Shown here: positions 8,455 through 16,380 of the stretch, piece after piece
Layout: every line of letters begins with the position of its first letter
How positions within the stretch are numbered: position 1 is the stretch's first letter
Source: Porticoccaceae bacterium
Lineage (GTDB): Bacteria > Pseudomonadota > Gammaproteobacteria > Pseudomonadales > Porticoccaceae
DNA length: 24,215 bases
NCBI GenBank assembly: GCA_023255165.1
Contig: JALRJD010000126.1
Coordinates: forward strand, 1-24,215
Reading direction: 5' to 3'
The notes under the pieces: model-generated
What the model saw: the letters and a program-made list of their open reading frames with translations, nothing else
What the model was told of the DNA's origin: nothing
Database searches by the model: none
Translations under genes and position numbers: made by a program

Positions 8455-9429
8455 TTGAGCGATTTCCCCGAACAGATTGATCATCACAGCGACCAGATTG
8501 AACAGACCGCAGTGGTATCCACCAGCGACTGCGGGCGCCGGCTCGACCAGATTGCAGCAGAGCTGTTTGCAGACTTTTCGCGCTCAAGGTTGCAGCAGTG
8601 GATCAAGACCGGTGAGTTGAGGGTCGACGGGCAGCAGCAGTCGCCCAAATTCAAACTGCTCGGTGGTGAGCAGCTGGCGATTTCCGCTGAGTTAAAAGCC
8701 GAAGGCGAGTGGCAGGCGGAAGAGATTCCCCTCGATATAGTTCACGAAGATGAGCATATTATTGTTATCAATAAACCGACCAATATGGTGGTGCATCCGG
8801 CGGCCGGCAATCGACAGGGCACCTTGCTCAACGCGCTGCTGTTTCACTGCCCGCAGTTGGAGTCGGTTCCCCGGGCCGGCATTGTCCACCGTCTCGACAA
8901 AGACACCACCGGACTGATGGTGGTTGCCAAAACGCTGGCGGCACACACCGACCTGGTTGCCCAGTTGCAGGCGCGCACCGTCAGTCGCGAATATGAAGCG
9001 GTGGTCAGCGGGGTAATGACGGGCGGCGGGCTGGTCGATCAGCCGATTGGACGCCATCCCAAACAGCGCAAAAAAATGGCCGTGGTAAAAGATGGCAAAG
9101 AGGCGCGCACCCACTACAAAGTGTTGGAACGTTTTGCTGGCCATACCCATATCCGGCTTAAGCTTGAGACGGGGCGCACCCATCAGATTCGTGTGCATAT
9201 GGCGAGCATCAATTACCCGATTGTTGGCGATGACGCCTATGGTGGCCGCCCCAGAGTGCCCAAAGGCATCTCCGAACAGCTTCGCGAAACCTTGCAGCAG
9301 TTTGGTCGCCAGGCGTTGCATGCGCGTGAATTGGGATTGATTCACCCCGGCAGTGGTGAGTTTATCAGTTGGGCCACAGAGCTTCCGGATGATATGCAGC
9401 TGCTGCTCGCGGCGCTGGCTGCCGGATAG
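8455..9429 (+). CDS. rluD: 23S rRNA pseudouridine synthase RluD
   Basis: RluD makes pseudouridines in helix 69 of 23S rRNA (U1911, U1915, U1917 in E. coli) and supports late 50S assembly. Of 324 residues, an S4 RNA-binding domain covers about 27-85 (RRLDQIAAELFADFSRSRLQQWI, then LRVDGQ). The catalytic domain has HRLDKDTTGLMVVAKT with Asp148, followed by RTVSREYEAVV, LETGRTHQIRVHMA and GDDAYGGRP, close to E. coli RluD throughout. The start is TTG at 8455, the first start codon after an in-frame stop at 8437, with a weak AGGG at 8442-8445. A GTG at 8512 would trim 19 residues and still keep the S4 domain. Pairing with pgeF and divergence from bamD is a widely conserved arrangement. Confidence 0.95.
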   Translation: MSDFPEQIDHHSDQIEQTAVVSTSDCGRRLDQIAAELFADFSRSRLQQWIKTGELRVDGQQQSPKFKLLGGEQLAISAELKAEGEWQAEEIPLDIVHEDEHIIVINKPTNMVVHPAAGNRQGTLLNALLFHCPQLESVPRAGIVHRLDKDTTGLMVVAKTLAAHTDLVAQLQARTVSREYEAVVSGVMTGGGLVDQPIGRHPKQRKKMAVVKDGKEARTHYKVLERFAGHTHIRLKLETGRTHQIRVHMASINYPIVGDDAYGGRPRVPKGISEQLRETLQQFGRQALHARELGLIHPGSGEFISWATELPDDMQLLLAALAAG

Positions 9430-9462
9430 CAATGCAATGGACAACGCAAGAATAATTGAAAA

Positions 9463-10254
9463 ATGATGACTCCTGACAGCATCCGAATCGACAGCATTAG
9501 GCCCGACTGGCCAGCACCAGATAACGTCGCGGCGGCCATTACCCTGCGCAGTGGCGGGTGCAGTCACGCACCCTTTGATCAAAGTAATCTGGCGCTGCAT
9601 GTGCAAGACAATCCGCAACATGTGCAGGCAAATCGTGACAGCTTGATTCAGAGCCTGAAGTTGCCCGCGCAACCTCTGTGGCTGGAGCAATATCACAGCA
9701 CTGAGCTGGTCTATGCCCCTCAATTCTCGTCATCCCAAACCGCACCCCGCGCCGATGGCAGTTACAGTGATCAGCCCGGCACAGTTTGCGCGATACTCAC
9801 GGCGGACTGCTTGCCGGTGTTGCTGTGCGATCGGGCTGGCACCCAGGTTGCCGCCGCTCACGCCGGCTGGCGGGGGCTCTGCGCTGGCATCCTGCGCAAA
9901 ATGGTGGCCACATTCACATCGCCAGCGGATCAGTTAATCGCTTATCTCGGCCCGGCTATTGGCCCGCAGCAGTTTGAGGTGGGCGCCGAAGTGTTGCAGG
10001 CGTTTCTCGATAATGGGCAAGATTCGCATCATCGTGCTGCCATAGCCGCGGCATTTAGCCGGCGAGCAGCAATTCGCCAGCAGGAAAAATATCTCGCTGA
10101 TCTCTGTGCTCTGGCGCGGGCCGAATTGGCGGCCTGTGGACTCACGGCTGTCTATGGCGGCGAATACTGCAGCTATACAGACTCAGAGCGCTTTTACTCC
10201 TATCGCCGCGAGGCGCAAACCGGCCGCAATGCATCGCTGATCTGGCTGCGTTGA
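9463..10254 (+). CDS. pgeF: PgeF/YfiH (LACC1-family) multicopper polyphenol oxidase-like protein
   Basis: This family (DUF152, YfiH/YlmD, human LACC1) has been assigned purine-nucleoside phosphorylase/adenosine deaminase activity, and in E. coli a role in keeping wrong amino acids out of peptidoglycan precursors (PgeF). Of 263 residues, the three metal-site residues are present: His78 in QYHSTELV, Cys116 in TADCLPVLLCD and His133 in AAHAGWRGL. The family C-terminus, YCSYTDSERFYSYRRE then TGRNASLIWL, is intact. The start is ATG at 9463, immediately followed by a second ATG; 33 bp separate it from rluD, so they are probably cotranscribed. Family assignment is firm; the exact substrate here is not shown by sequence. 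Confidence 0.92.
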   Translation: MMTPDSIRIDSIRPDWPAPDNVAAAITLRSGGCSHAPFDQSNLALHVQDNPQHVQANRDSLIQSLKLPAQPLWLEQYHSTELVYAPQFSSSQTAPRADGSYSDQPGTVCAILTADCLPVLLCDRAGTQVAAAHAGWRGLCAGILRKMVATFTSPADQLIAYLGPAIGPQQFEVGAEVLQAFLDNGQDSHHRAAIAAAFSRRAAIRQQEKYLADLCALARAELAACGLTAVYGGEYCSYTDSERFYSYRREAQTGRNASLIWLR

Positions 10255-10304
10255 GGGCCGCTTTTCAGGGTTGAAAATTCCTTGTTTTTTCGCCGGTTTA
10301 ACAC

Positions 10305-10333
10305 TTGATAACGGGGGGGTGTTCCATTAGAAT
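10305..10333 (+). promoter_or_regulatory. Strong sigma-70 promoter for rplU-rpmA
   Basis: TTGATA (10305-10310) and TAGAAT (10328-10333) are separated by exactly 17 bases, with a G-rich spacer. Transcription should start near 10340, about 90 bases before rplU. The position suits a ribosomal protein operon. Confidence 0.8.
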
Positions 10334-10339
10334 TGCCGC

Positions 10340-10410
10340 CCTCTCGCAGAGGCTATTTGCTTCAGGATAACAAGCGACGGAATCTGGCTGCTAACTAACT
10401 GATGCGGCCA
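10340..10410 (+). promoter_or_regulatory. Structured 5' leader of rplU
   Basis: Two hairpins can form. One at the predicted transcript end is CCTCT-CGC-AGAGG (10340-10352). The other has arms TGGCTGC (10385-10391) and GCGGCCA (10404-10410), including one G-U pair, around a 12-base loop with TAACTAACT. It ends 9 bases before the rplU ribosome binding site. Autoregulation by L21 is only inferred. Confidence 0.4.
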
Positions 10411-10429
10411 CTATAAATTGGAGCAGAAC

Positions 10430-10744
10430 ATGTACGCAGTAATCAAAAGTGGCGGAAAGCAGCATCGTGTAGTTGAAGGGGAAACTCTTCTGCTGGAGAA
10501 GCTGGACGTAGCGACTGGTGATAATATCGATTTTGAAGAAGTCTTGATGGTCGGCGAAGGTGCTGAAGTCAAGATTGGCGCACCCCTGGTAAAGGGCGGC
10601 AAGGTGACTGCGGAGATTATTTCTCACGGTCGTGGCGACAAAGTGAATATCATTAAATTCCGACGTCGCAAGCACTCGCGCAAGCAACAGGGCCACAGAC
10701 AGTGGTATACAGAAGTTAAGATCACTGGCATTAACGCCGGTTAA
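10430..10744 (+). CDS. rplU: 50S ribosomal protein L21
   Basis: L21 is a structural protein of the large ribosomal subunit that binds 23S rRNA. The product is 104 aa, near the E. coli length of 103. It starts MYAVIKSGGKQHRV, the family N-terminus, and carries the signature RRRKHSRKQQGHRQWYTEVKI. The ATG at 10430 is chosen because TGGAG lies 8 bases upstream; an in-frame TTG at 10418 would add four residues the family lacks. It is first in an operon with rpmA, 18 bp downstream, behind a near-consensus promoter. Confidence 0.97.
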   Translation: MYAVIKSGGKQHRVVEGETLLLEKLDVATGDNIDFEEVLMVGEGAEVKIGAPLVKGGKVTAEIISHGRGDKVNIIKFRRRKHSRKQQGHRQWYTEVKITGINAG

Positions 10745-10762
10745 TCCGCAGAGGAAATAGCA

Positions 10763-11020
10763 ATGGCTCACAAAAAAGCTGGTGGTAGTACTCGTAACGG
10801 CCGCGACTCGGAAAGCAAACGCCTTGGTGTTAAAGTTTTCGGCGGTCAGGCCATCAATGCAGGCAGCATCATCGTTCGTCAGCGTGGCACCAAATTCCAC
10901 CCTGGCAACAATGTCGGTATCGGCAAAGACCACACTCTGTTTGCAACCGCTGAAGGCGTTGTGCAGTTTGTTCAGAAAGGTCCGAAAAACCGCAAGTATG
11001 CAGAAGTGGTATCCGCGTAA
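10763..11020 (+). CDS. rpmA: 50S ribosomal protein L27
   Basis: L27 sits near the peptidyl-transferase centre of the 50S subunit, where its N-terminal tail contacts tRNA. The product is 85 aa, the same size as in E. coli. It begins MAHKKAGGSTRNGRDSESKRLGVK and contains GSIIVRQRGTKFHPGNNVGIGKDHTLFA. The N-terminus starts directly with AHKK and has no cleavable extension of the Firmicutes type. A GAGGAAAT ribosome binding site lies 7 bases before ATG 10763. A strong terminator follows, so rplU-rpmA form a two-gene unit. Confidence 0.97.
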   Translation: MAHKKAGGSTRNGRDSESKRLGVKVFGGQAINAGSIIVRQRGTKFHPGNNVGIGKDHTLFATAEGVVQFVQKGPKNRKYAEVVSA

Positions 11021-11037
11021 GTTTTACCATTTCATAT

Positions 11038-11064
11038 AAAAAAGCCCCTACGCGGGGCTTTTTT
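11038..11064 (+). terminator. Rho-independent terminator after rpmA
   Basis: AAAAAAGCCCC (11038-11048), loop TACGC, then GGGGCTTTTTT (11054-11064): a perfect stem with a T-run. It separates rplU-rpmA from obgE. Full termination would require obgE to have its own promoter, and I see no clear one before 11143. Confidence 0.92.
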
Positions 11065-11142
11065 TATGCGCGACGATTTTTTACTTATCGGCTATCTTGT
11101 TCGCGCAATGACACAACCTATTGGCAACTGTAAACTGACCCT

Positions 11143-12360
11143 ATGAAATTCGTCGACGAAGCAACAATCAAAGTACAGGCAGGCAAAGGCGGCAATGGCT
11201 GCATGAGTTTTCGCCGTGAAAAGTACATTCCCAAGGGCGGCCCCGATGGCGGCGATGGCGGTGATGGCGGCAGCGTGTTTCTGGTTGCCACCGAGGGTCT
11301 TAACACTCTGATCGATTTCCGCTTTACCCGCAACTTCCGCGCGCAAAATGGCGAGCAGGGCCGTGGTGCCGACTGCACTGGAGCCGGAGGCGAAGATCTG
11401 ATTTTACAGGTGCCGGTGGGCACTACCGTGATCGATGAAGAGACCGGTGATGTGCTCGGCGATCTCACCGAGCTCGGCCAGCAGCTGAAAGTGGCTCAGG
11501 GTGGATTTCACGGGTTGGGCAACACAAGATTTAAATCCAGCGTTAACCGCGCGCCTCGGCAGACCTCTCACGGCAGTGAAGGGGAAGTGCGTGAAATTAA
11601 ACTGGAATTGAAAGTACTCGCCGATGTTGGCCTGCTGGGTCTGCCCAACGCGGGCAAGTCGACCTTTATTCGTGCCGTATCCGCCGCACGCCCCAAAGTG
11701 GCCAACTATCCATTTACCACATTGGTGCCAAACCTTGGCGTGGTGGGTATGAGTGGCGACAAGAGCTTTGTGGTTGCCGATATCCCGGGCCTGATCGAAG
11801 GCGCGTCGGAAGGTGCCGGGCTCGGCATACGCTTTCTCAAGCATTTAACTCGCACCAGACTGTTGCTCCATCTGGTCGATATGATGCCCTACGACGCCAC
11901 CACCCCGGCTGAGAATGCCGCGGTGATTGAGCAGGAGCTGGCGAAATTCAGCCCCACGCTCGCCGAGGGCGATCGCTGGCTGGTGTTGAACAAAACCGAT
12001 CTGCTGCCGGAAGATGAAGTTGAAGCGGCCTGTAAAGCCGTGGTTGATCAGCTTGGCTGGCAGGGACCGGTATTCACCATTTCGGCGATTTCGGCGCAGG
12101 GCACCAAAGCGCTATGCGCGGCGATTATGGATTATATCGACGGTCACCGGGAGCGCGAGAGTGCCGATCCAAGCCTTGCCGAACAATTTGAACAGCGCCG
12201 CCAGCAGATTCAATCCGAGGCTCGGCAGCGTATCGAAGACCTGTCTGAGACGCGCAGGTTGGCCAGACTGGCACGCAAAAACAGTGAAGATGATCTCGAC
12301 GATGATTTTGACGACGACGATTTTGATGATGGTGATGTTGAAGTGATCTACGCGGAATAA
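11143..12360 (+). CDS. obgE: Obg-family GTPase ObgE/CgtA
   Basis: ObgE is an essential GTPase that binds the 50S subunit and acts in ribosome assembly, stringent response and cell-cycle control. Of 405 residues, the glycine-rich Obg fold spans 1-158, starting MKFVDEATIKVQAGKGGNGCMSFRREK as in E. coli. The G domain has G1 GLPNAGKS (166-173), switch region FTTLVPNLGVV, G3 DIPG (213-216) and G4 NKTD. The C-terminal tail is very acidic (about 25 residues, mostly Asp/Glu), a usual feature of proteobacterial Obg. The ribosome binding site is weak. It follows the rpmA terminator and lies 13 bp before proB. Confidence 0.96.
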   Translation: MKFVDEATIKVQAGKGGNGCMSFRREKYIPKGGPDGGDGGDGGSVFLVATEGLNTLIDFRFTRNFRAQNGEQGRGADCTGAGGEDLILQVPVGTTVIDEETGDVLGDLTELGQQLKVAQGGFHGLGNTRFKSSVNRAPRQTSHGSEGEVREIKLELKVLADVGLLGLPNAGKSTFIRAVSAARPKVANYPFTTLVPNLGVVGMSGDKSFVVADIPGLIEGASEGAGLGIRFLKHLTRTRLLLHLVDMMPYDATTPAENAAVIEQELAKFSPTLAEGDRWLVLNKTDLLPEDEVEAACKAVVDQLGWQGPVFTISAISAQGTKALCAAIMDYIDGHRERESADPSLAEQFEQRRQQIQSEARQRIEDLSETRRLARLARKNSEDDLDDDFDDDDFDDGDVEVIYAE

Positions 12361-12373
12361 CGGGCAGAGACGG

Positions 12374-13495
12374 ATGACAGCTAACAATACAAAACAGGCA
12401 AAGCGCTGGGTGGTTAAAATCGGCAGCGCGCTGCTGACCAATAACGGCGCCGGTCTCGATCGCGCCGCCATCGACGGCTGGGTTGAGCAGATTGCTGCGT
12501 TGCTGTCTGTTGGCACCGAAGTGGTGCTGGTCTCTTCGGGTTCGATTGCCGAGGGCATTGTGCGTCTTGGCTGGAAGAGCCGCCCCGACAGTATTCATGA
12601 GCTGCAGGCCGCCGCCGCGGTTGGTCAGATGGGCCTGATCCAGACTTACGAAAGCAGCTTTAAACGCTTTAATCGCCTTACCGCACAGATACTGCTCGAC
12701 CATGATGACCTGGCCAATCGCCAGCGCTATCTCAATGCGCGCAGTGCCCTGAAGACTTTAATCCAGCTGGATGTGGTGCCGATCGTCAACGAGAACGACA
12801 CCGTGGTAACTGATGAAATTCGCTTTGGTGACAACGACAGTCTGGCAGCGCTGGTAGCCAATTTGATCGATGCTGACCTGCTCGTAATTCTCACCGACAA
12901 AGATGGTCTTTACAGTGCCAACCCCGATCAGGACCCCAACGCTGAATTAATCCGCGAGGCAATGGCCAGCGACAGAAGTCTCGATGCTCTGGCCGGAGGC
13001 AGCAGTGGTACCCTTGGTCGCGGCGGTATGGTGACCAAACTGCAAGCGGCCCGACTAGCGGCACGCTCGGGTTGTAACACCGTGATTGCCGGTGGCCGCA
13101 ATCCAGATATTTTGACGGCAATCGCCGAGGGCCAAAGCGTGGGTACTTTATTAGCCGCCTCAACCCAGCCGATCGCCGCGCGCAAACAATGGCTGGCGGG
13201 ACAGTTGCAGGTTAAAGGCCGGCTGGTGCTCGACGCCGGCGCGGTAAAAGTGCTGACCGAGCAGGGTCGCAGCCTGTTGGCGGTTGGAGTGACCGATGTT
13301 GTGGGCAAGTTTACCCGCGGCGAACTGGTCAGTTGCGTCAATGCTGAAGGCGAAGAGATCGCCCGCGGACTGGTTAACTACAATTCCGACGAAGCGATGC
13401 GCATCAAAGGTAAAAGTACCGAGCTGATCGCCTCGATTCTCGGTTATCGCGAAGATGATGAATTAATTCATCGCGACAATATGGTTGTGGTTTAA
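12374..13495 (+). CDS. proB: Glutamate 5-kinase
   Basis: ProB phosphorylates glutamate to gamma-glutamyl phosphate, the first step of proline synthesis, usually feedback-inhibited by proline. The 373 residues contain an amino-acid kinase domain (1 to about 260) with KIGSALL, VLVSSGSIAEG, VPIVNENDTV, FGDNDSLAALVA and LLVILTDKDGLYSANP. A C-terminal PUA domain follows from about 278 (GRLVLDAGAVKVL through GLVNYNSDEAMRIKGK). It starts 13 bp after obgE, so the two are probably cotranscribed; the obgE-proB order is also known in Pseudomonas. proA, the next pathway gene, is not in the window. Confidence 0.96.
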   Translation: MTANNTKQAKRWVVKIGSALLTNNGAGLDRAAIDGWVEQIAALLSVGTEVVLVSSGSIAEGIVRLGWKSRPDSIHELQAAAAVGQMGLIQTYESSFKRFNRLTAQILLDHDDLANRQRYLNARSALKTLIQLDVVPIVNENDTVVTDEIRFGDNDSLAALVANLIDADLLVILTDKDGLYSANPDQDPNAELIREAMASDRSLDALAGGSSGTLGRGGMVTKLQAARLAARSGCNTVIAGGRNPDILTAIAEGQSVGTLLAASTQPIAARKQWLAGQLQVKGRLVLDAGAVKVLTEQGRSLLAVGVTDVVGKFTRGELVSCVNAEGEEIARGLVNYNSDEAMRIKGKSTELIASILGYREDDELIHRDNMVVV

Positions 13496-13512
13496 CCCGC
13501 TAATTTTCCTGC

Positions 13513-13597
13513 GTCGAATATTCTTCTCGCCTGAATATTTTTCCAGTTTCAATATTCTTACAGCGCCAATATTTCTCCAGTCTCGATATTCTTGCAG
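13513..13597. repeat. Five-copy 17-bp tandem repeat after proB
   Basis: An ATATT core recurs at 13518, 13535, 13552, 13569 and 13586, exactly 17 bp apart. Units start at 13513; copies 2-5 end in CAG. Example copies are TTTCAATATTCTTACAG and TCTCGATATTCTTGCAG. The array begins 18 bp after the proB stop. Copies are diverged and no ORF crosses them. Confidence 0.85.
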
Positions 13598-13620
13598 ATT
13601 GCTTAAAACGTTCTCGACTG

Positions 13621-13652
13621 CCGCTTGATTTATGCTGATATAAATCAAGCGG
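13621..13652. promoter_or_regulatory. 12-bp-arm inverted repeat with overlapping FNR/Anr-like box upstream of clpB
   Basis: CCGCTTGATTTA (13621-13632) and TAAATCAAGCGG (13641-13652) are perfect inverted arms around an 8-base centre. The right half holds CTGAT-ATAA-ATCAA (13635-13648), which matches the FNR/Anr consensus TTGAT-N4-ATCAA at nine of ten bases. It lies about 25 bp upstream of the sigma-32-like promoter. There is no T-run, so a simple terminator is unlikely. Whether it is an operator, an oxygen-responsive site or an mRNA hairpin is undecided. Confidence 0.55.
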
Positions 13653-13675
13653 TTGGCGCAACATCAAGCATGGCT

Positions 13676-13705
13676 GTTGAAAACCTCCCGTTAGCCCCCA
13701 AATTA
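13676..13705 (+). promoter_or_regulatory. Sigma-32 (heat-shock) promoter of clpB
   Basis: GTTGAAA (13676-13682), a 13-base spacer and CCCCAAATTA (13696-13705) fit the RpoH consensus CTTGAAA-N11-16-CCCCATNT well. ClpB is a classic RpoH target. Transcription would start near 13711, about 33 bases before ATG 13744, which has GAGG upstream. Confidence 0.75.
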
Positions 13706-13743
13706 ATGCTTAAGTAACAGTAAAAACAAACACGAGGTATTCA

Positions 13744-16311
13744 ATGCGAATCGACAAGCTTACCAATCAGCTGCAGAGCGCTCTGGCGGATGCGCAGTCA
13801 ATCGCAGTGGGCAATGACCACTCGGCGATCGAACCGGTTCATCTGCTGTTGGCGCTGCTCAATCAACAGGGTGGAAGCATACGCCCAATTCTCAATCGCG
13901 CCGGCTTTGATGTCGCCGGGCTGCAGACTGACTTAAACAGCCAGCTCGACAAACTGGCAAAAATCAGTGCTCCCACCGGCGAGGCCAATCTGTCTCAGGA
14001 TCTGGGCCGCCTGCTGAATATGGCTGACCGCAGCGCCCAACAGAAGGGTGACCAATATATCTCCAGCGAAATACTGTTGCTGGCGGCACTGGAAGACAAG
14101 GGCGCACTGGGGAAAACTCTGGCCAGATTTGGCGATGTGGCCAAGGCCAAATCCGCTATCGAAGCGGTGCGCGGCGGCGACCAGGTCAGTGATCCGGACG
14201 CCGAGAGCCAGCGCGAGGCGCTGGATAAATACACTATCGATCTGACCGAGCGCGCCGAATCAGGCAAGCTTGATCCAGTGATTGGCCGCGATGATGAAAT
14301 CCGCCGCACTATTCAGGTGTTGCAGCGCCGGACAAAAAATAACCCGGTGCTGATCGGCGAACCCGGCGTGGGTAAAACTGCGATTGTCGAGGGGTTAGCC
14401 CAGCGCATTATCAATGGCGAAGTGCCCGAGGGTTTAAAAAACAAACGTGTTCTGACTCTCGATCTGGGCGCATTGCTGGCCGGCGCCAAATTCCGCGGCG
14501 ACTTTGAAGAGCGTCTGAAAGCCGTGCTCAAGGATCTGGCCAAACAGGAAGGGCAAATTATTCTGTTTATCGACGAAATCCACACCATGGTTGGCGCCGG
14601 TAAAGCCGAGGGTGCCATGGATGCCGGCAATATGCTGAAGCCGGCGCTGGCGCGCGGCGAGCTGCACTGTGTTGGCGCCACCACTCTCGATGAGTACCGC
14701 AAATTTATTGAGAAGGACGCGGCCCTTGAGCGGCGCTTCCAAAAGGTACTGGTAGATGAGCCCAGCGAAGAGGATACCGTGGCCATTTTGCGCGGCCTGA
14801 AAGAGCGTTATGAAGTGCACCACGGCGTCGAGATCACCGACGGGGCAATTGTTGCCGCCGCCAAATTGTCGCAGCGCTATATCACCGATCGCCAGTTGCC
14901 AGACAAAGCCATCGACCTGATCGACGAGGCTGGCAGCCGCATTCGTATGGAGATCGACTCCAAGCCTGAAGAGATGGACCGCCTCGAGCGGCGTCTGATT
15001 CAGCTTAAGATTGAGCGCGAAGCGGTGAAAAAAGACAAGGATGAGGCCTCACGCAAAAGGCTGGCAAAACTCGAAGACGATATTGCCGAGCTGGGTGCCG
15101 AGTACGCCGATCTGGAAGAGATCTGGAAAGCGGAAAAGGCTTCGATGCAGGGCTCAACCCATATTAAAGCGGAACTGGAACAGGCCAAGGTTGATCTCGA
15201 GGCCGCCCATCGCGCCGGTGATCTGGAGAAAATGGCGCAGATTCAGTACAGCATTATTCCCGAGCTGGAAAAGCAGTTGGTCAGTGCCAGCAGCGAAGCG
15301 CAGGTTGAAAAACGTCTGCTGCGCAACAAGGTCACCGAGGAAGAAGTGGCTGAAGTGGTGGCCAAGTGGACTGGCATTCCGGTTTCCAAAATGCTCGAAG
15401 GTGAGCGCGATAAACTGCTGCGTATGGAAGACTCGTTGCACCAGCGGGTGATGGGGCAGCACGAAGCAGTGGTGGCAGTCTCCAATGCGGTGCGGCGTTC
15501 CCGCGCCGGGCTTGCAGACCCCAATCGACCCAATGGTTCTTTCCTGTTTTTAGGGCCAACCGGTGTGGGTAAAACGGAACTGTGCAAATCCCTGGCCGAG
15601 TTTTTATTCGACAGCGAAGAGGCAATGGTGCGCATTGATATGTCGGAGTTTATGGAGAAACACTCGGTTGCGCGTCTGATCGGTGCGCCTCCTGGCTATG
15701 TGGGTTATGAAGAAGGCGGCTATCTGACCGAGGCGGTACGTCGGCGACCCTACTCGGTGTTACTGCTGGATGAGATCGAGAAGGCCCATCCCGATGTGTT
15801 TAATATTTTGCTGCAGGTGCTCGACGATGGCCGCCTTACCGATGGTCAGGGCCGCACGGTCGACTTTAAAAATACCGTCATTGTGATGACCTCCAATCTT
15901 GGCTCTGATGTTATTCAGATGCTGGCCGGAGAAGAGAACTATGAGGTGATGAAGTCTTCGGTGATGGACGTGGTCAGCAGCCACTTCCGACCTGAATTTA
16001 TCAATCGTGTCGATGAAGTGGTGGTGTTCCATCCGCTGGCCAAAGATCAGCTGCGCGGTATTGCCACGATTCAGCTCGATCTGTTGCGCAAACGACTTGC
16101 GGAGCATGACCTCAGGCTGACACTTAGCGATGCGGTGATGGATAAACTTCTCGAAGCCGGATTTGATCCGGTCTACGGTGCGCGGCCCTTAAAACGAGTG
16201 ATTCAACAGCTGGTCGAAAATCCGCTTGCCGAGAGCATTCTCTCTGGTCAATTTGCGCCGGGTGCTGAAATTAAAGGTAATTTGAACGAGGGTGTGGTGG
16301 TTTTTGGTTAG
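13744..16311 (+). CDS. clpB: ClpB disaggregase (Hsp100 AAA+ chaperone)
   Basis: ClpB is a hexameric ATPase that, with DnaK, threads aggregated proteins through its pore and refolds them after heat stress. The 855 residues match E. coli (857). Domains: N-terminal Clp repeat 1 to about 145; AAA-1 with Walker A GEPGVGKT (205-212) and Walker B ILFIDEIHTMVG; a coiled-coil middle domain at about 395-530, charged and Lys/Glu-rich, diagnostic for ClpB rather than ClpA; AAA-2 with Walker A GPTGVGKT (604-611) and LLDEIEKAHPDVF; C-terminal small domain ending GARPLKRVIQQLVENPLAE. The start at 13744 has GAGG seven bases upstream. It is convergent with the luxR-type gene. Confidence 0.97.
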   Translation: MRIDKLTNQLQSALADAQSIAVGNDHSAIEPVHLLLALLNQQGGSIRPILNRAGFDVAGLQTDLNSQLDKLAKISAPTGEANLSQDLGRLLNMADRSAQQKGDQYISSEILLLAALEDKGALGKTLARFGDVAKAKSAIEAVRGGDQVSDPDAESQREALDKYTIDLTERAESGKLDPVIGRDDEIRRTIQVLQRRTKNNPVLIGEPGVGKTAIVEGLAQRIINGEVPEGLKNKRVLTLDLGALLAGAKFRGDFEERLKAVLKDLAKQEGQIILFIDEIHTMVGAGKAEGAMDAGNMLKPALARGELHCVGATTLDEYRKFIEKDAALERRFQKVLVDEPSEEDTVAILRGLKERYEVHHGVEITDGAIVAAAKLSQRYITDRQLPDKAIDLIDEAGSRIRMEIDSKPEEMDRLERRLIQLKIEREAVKKDKDEASRKRLAKLEDDIAELGAEYADLEEIWKAEKASMQGSTHIKAELEQAKVDLEAAHRAGDLEKMAQIQYSIIPELEKQLVSASSEAQVEKRLLRNKVTEEEVAEVVAKWTGIPVSKMLEGERDKLLRMEDSLHQRVMGQHEAVVAVSNAVRRSRAGLADPNRPNGSFLFLGPTGVGKTELCKSLAEFLFDSEEAMVRIDMSEFMEKHSVARLIGAPPGYVGYEEGGYLTEAVRRRPYSVLLLDEIEKAHPDVFNILLQVLDDGRLTDGQGRTVDFKNTVIVMTSNLGSDVIQMLAGEENYEVMKSSVMDVVSSHFRPEFINRVDEVVVFHPLAKDQLRGIATIQLDLLRKRLAEHDLRLTLSDAVMDKLLEAGFDPVYGARPLKRVIQQLVENPLAESILSGQFAPGAEIKGNLNEGVVVFG

Positions 16312-16321
16312 TGGTTTTAGA

Positions 16322-16380
16322 AAACCCGATTTATAAATAACCTGCTCTACAGATAACCTGCTCTACAGATAACCTATTAG
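16322..16380. repeat. 16-bp tandem repeat spanning the stop of the LuxR-type gene
   Basis: TAACCTGCTCTACAGA occurs identically at 16338-16353 and 16354-16369. A partial third copy starts at 16370, and a diverged copy (10 of 16 bases) precedes at 16322-16337. The stop of the leftward gene (16363-16365) is inside the second perfect copy. Confidence 0.88.

Noticed and set aside
8692..9723. Long open frame (343 codons) on the minus strand across rluD and pgeF
   Set aside because: It is antisense to two well-identified genes; its sequence resembles no family and its His/Gln-rich content follows from the reverse of the rluD codons.
11404..12703. Open frames antisense to obgE and proB
   Set aside because: They lie opposite highly conserved genes and carry no recognisable motif.
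16313..16326. GGTTTTAGAAAACC after clpB as a terminator
   Set aside because: The loop is too small for a full stem and no T-run follows; weak at best.
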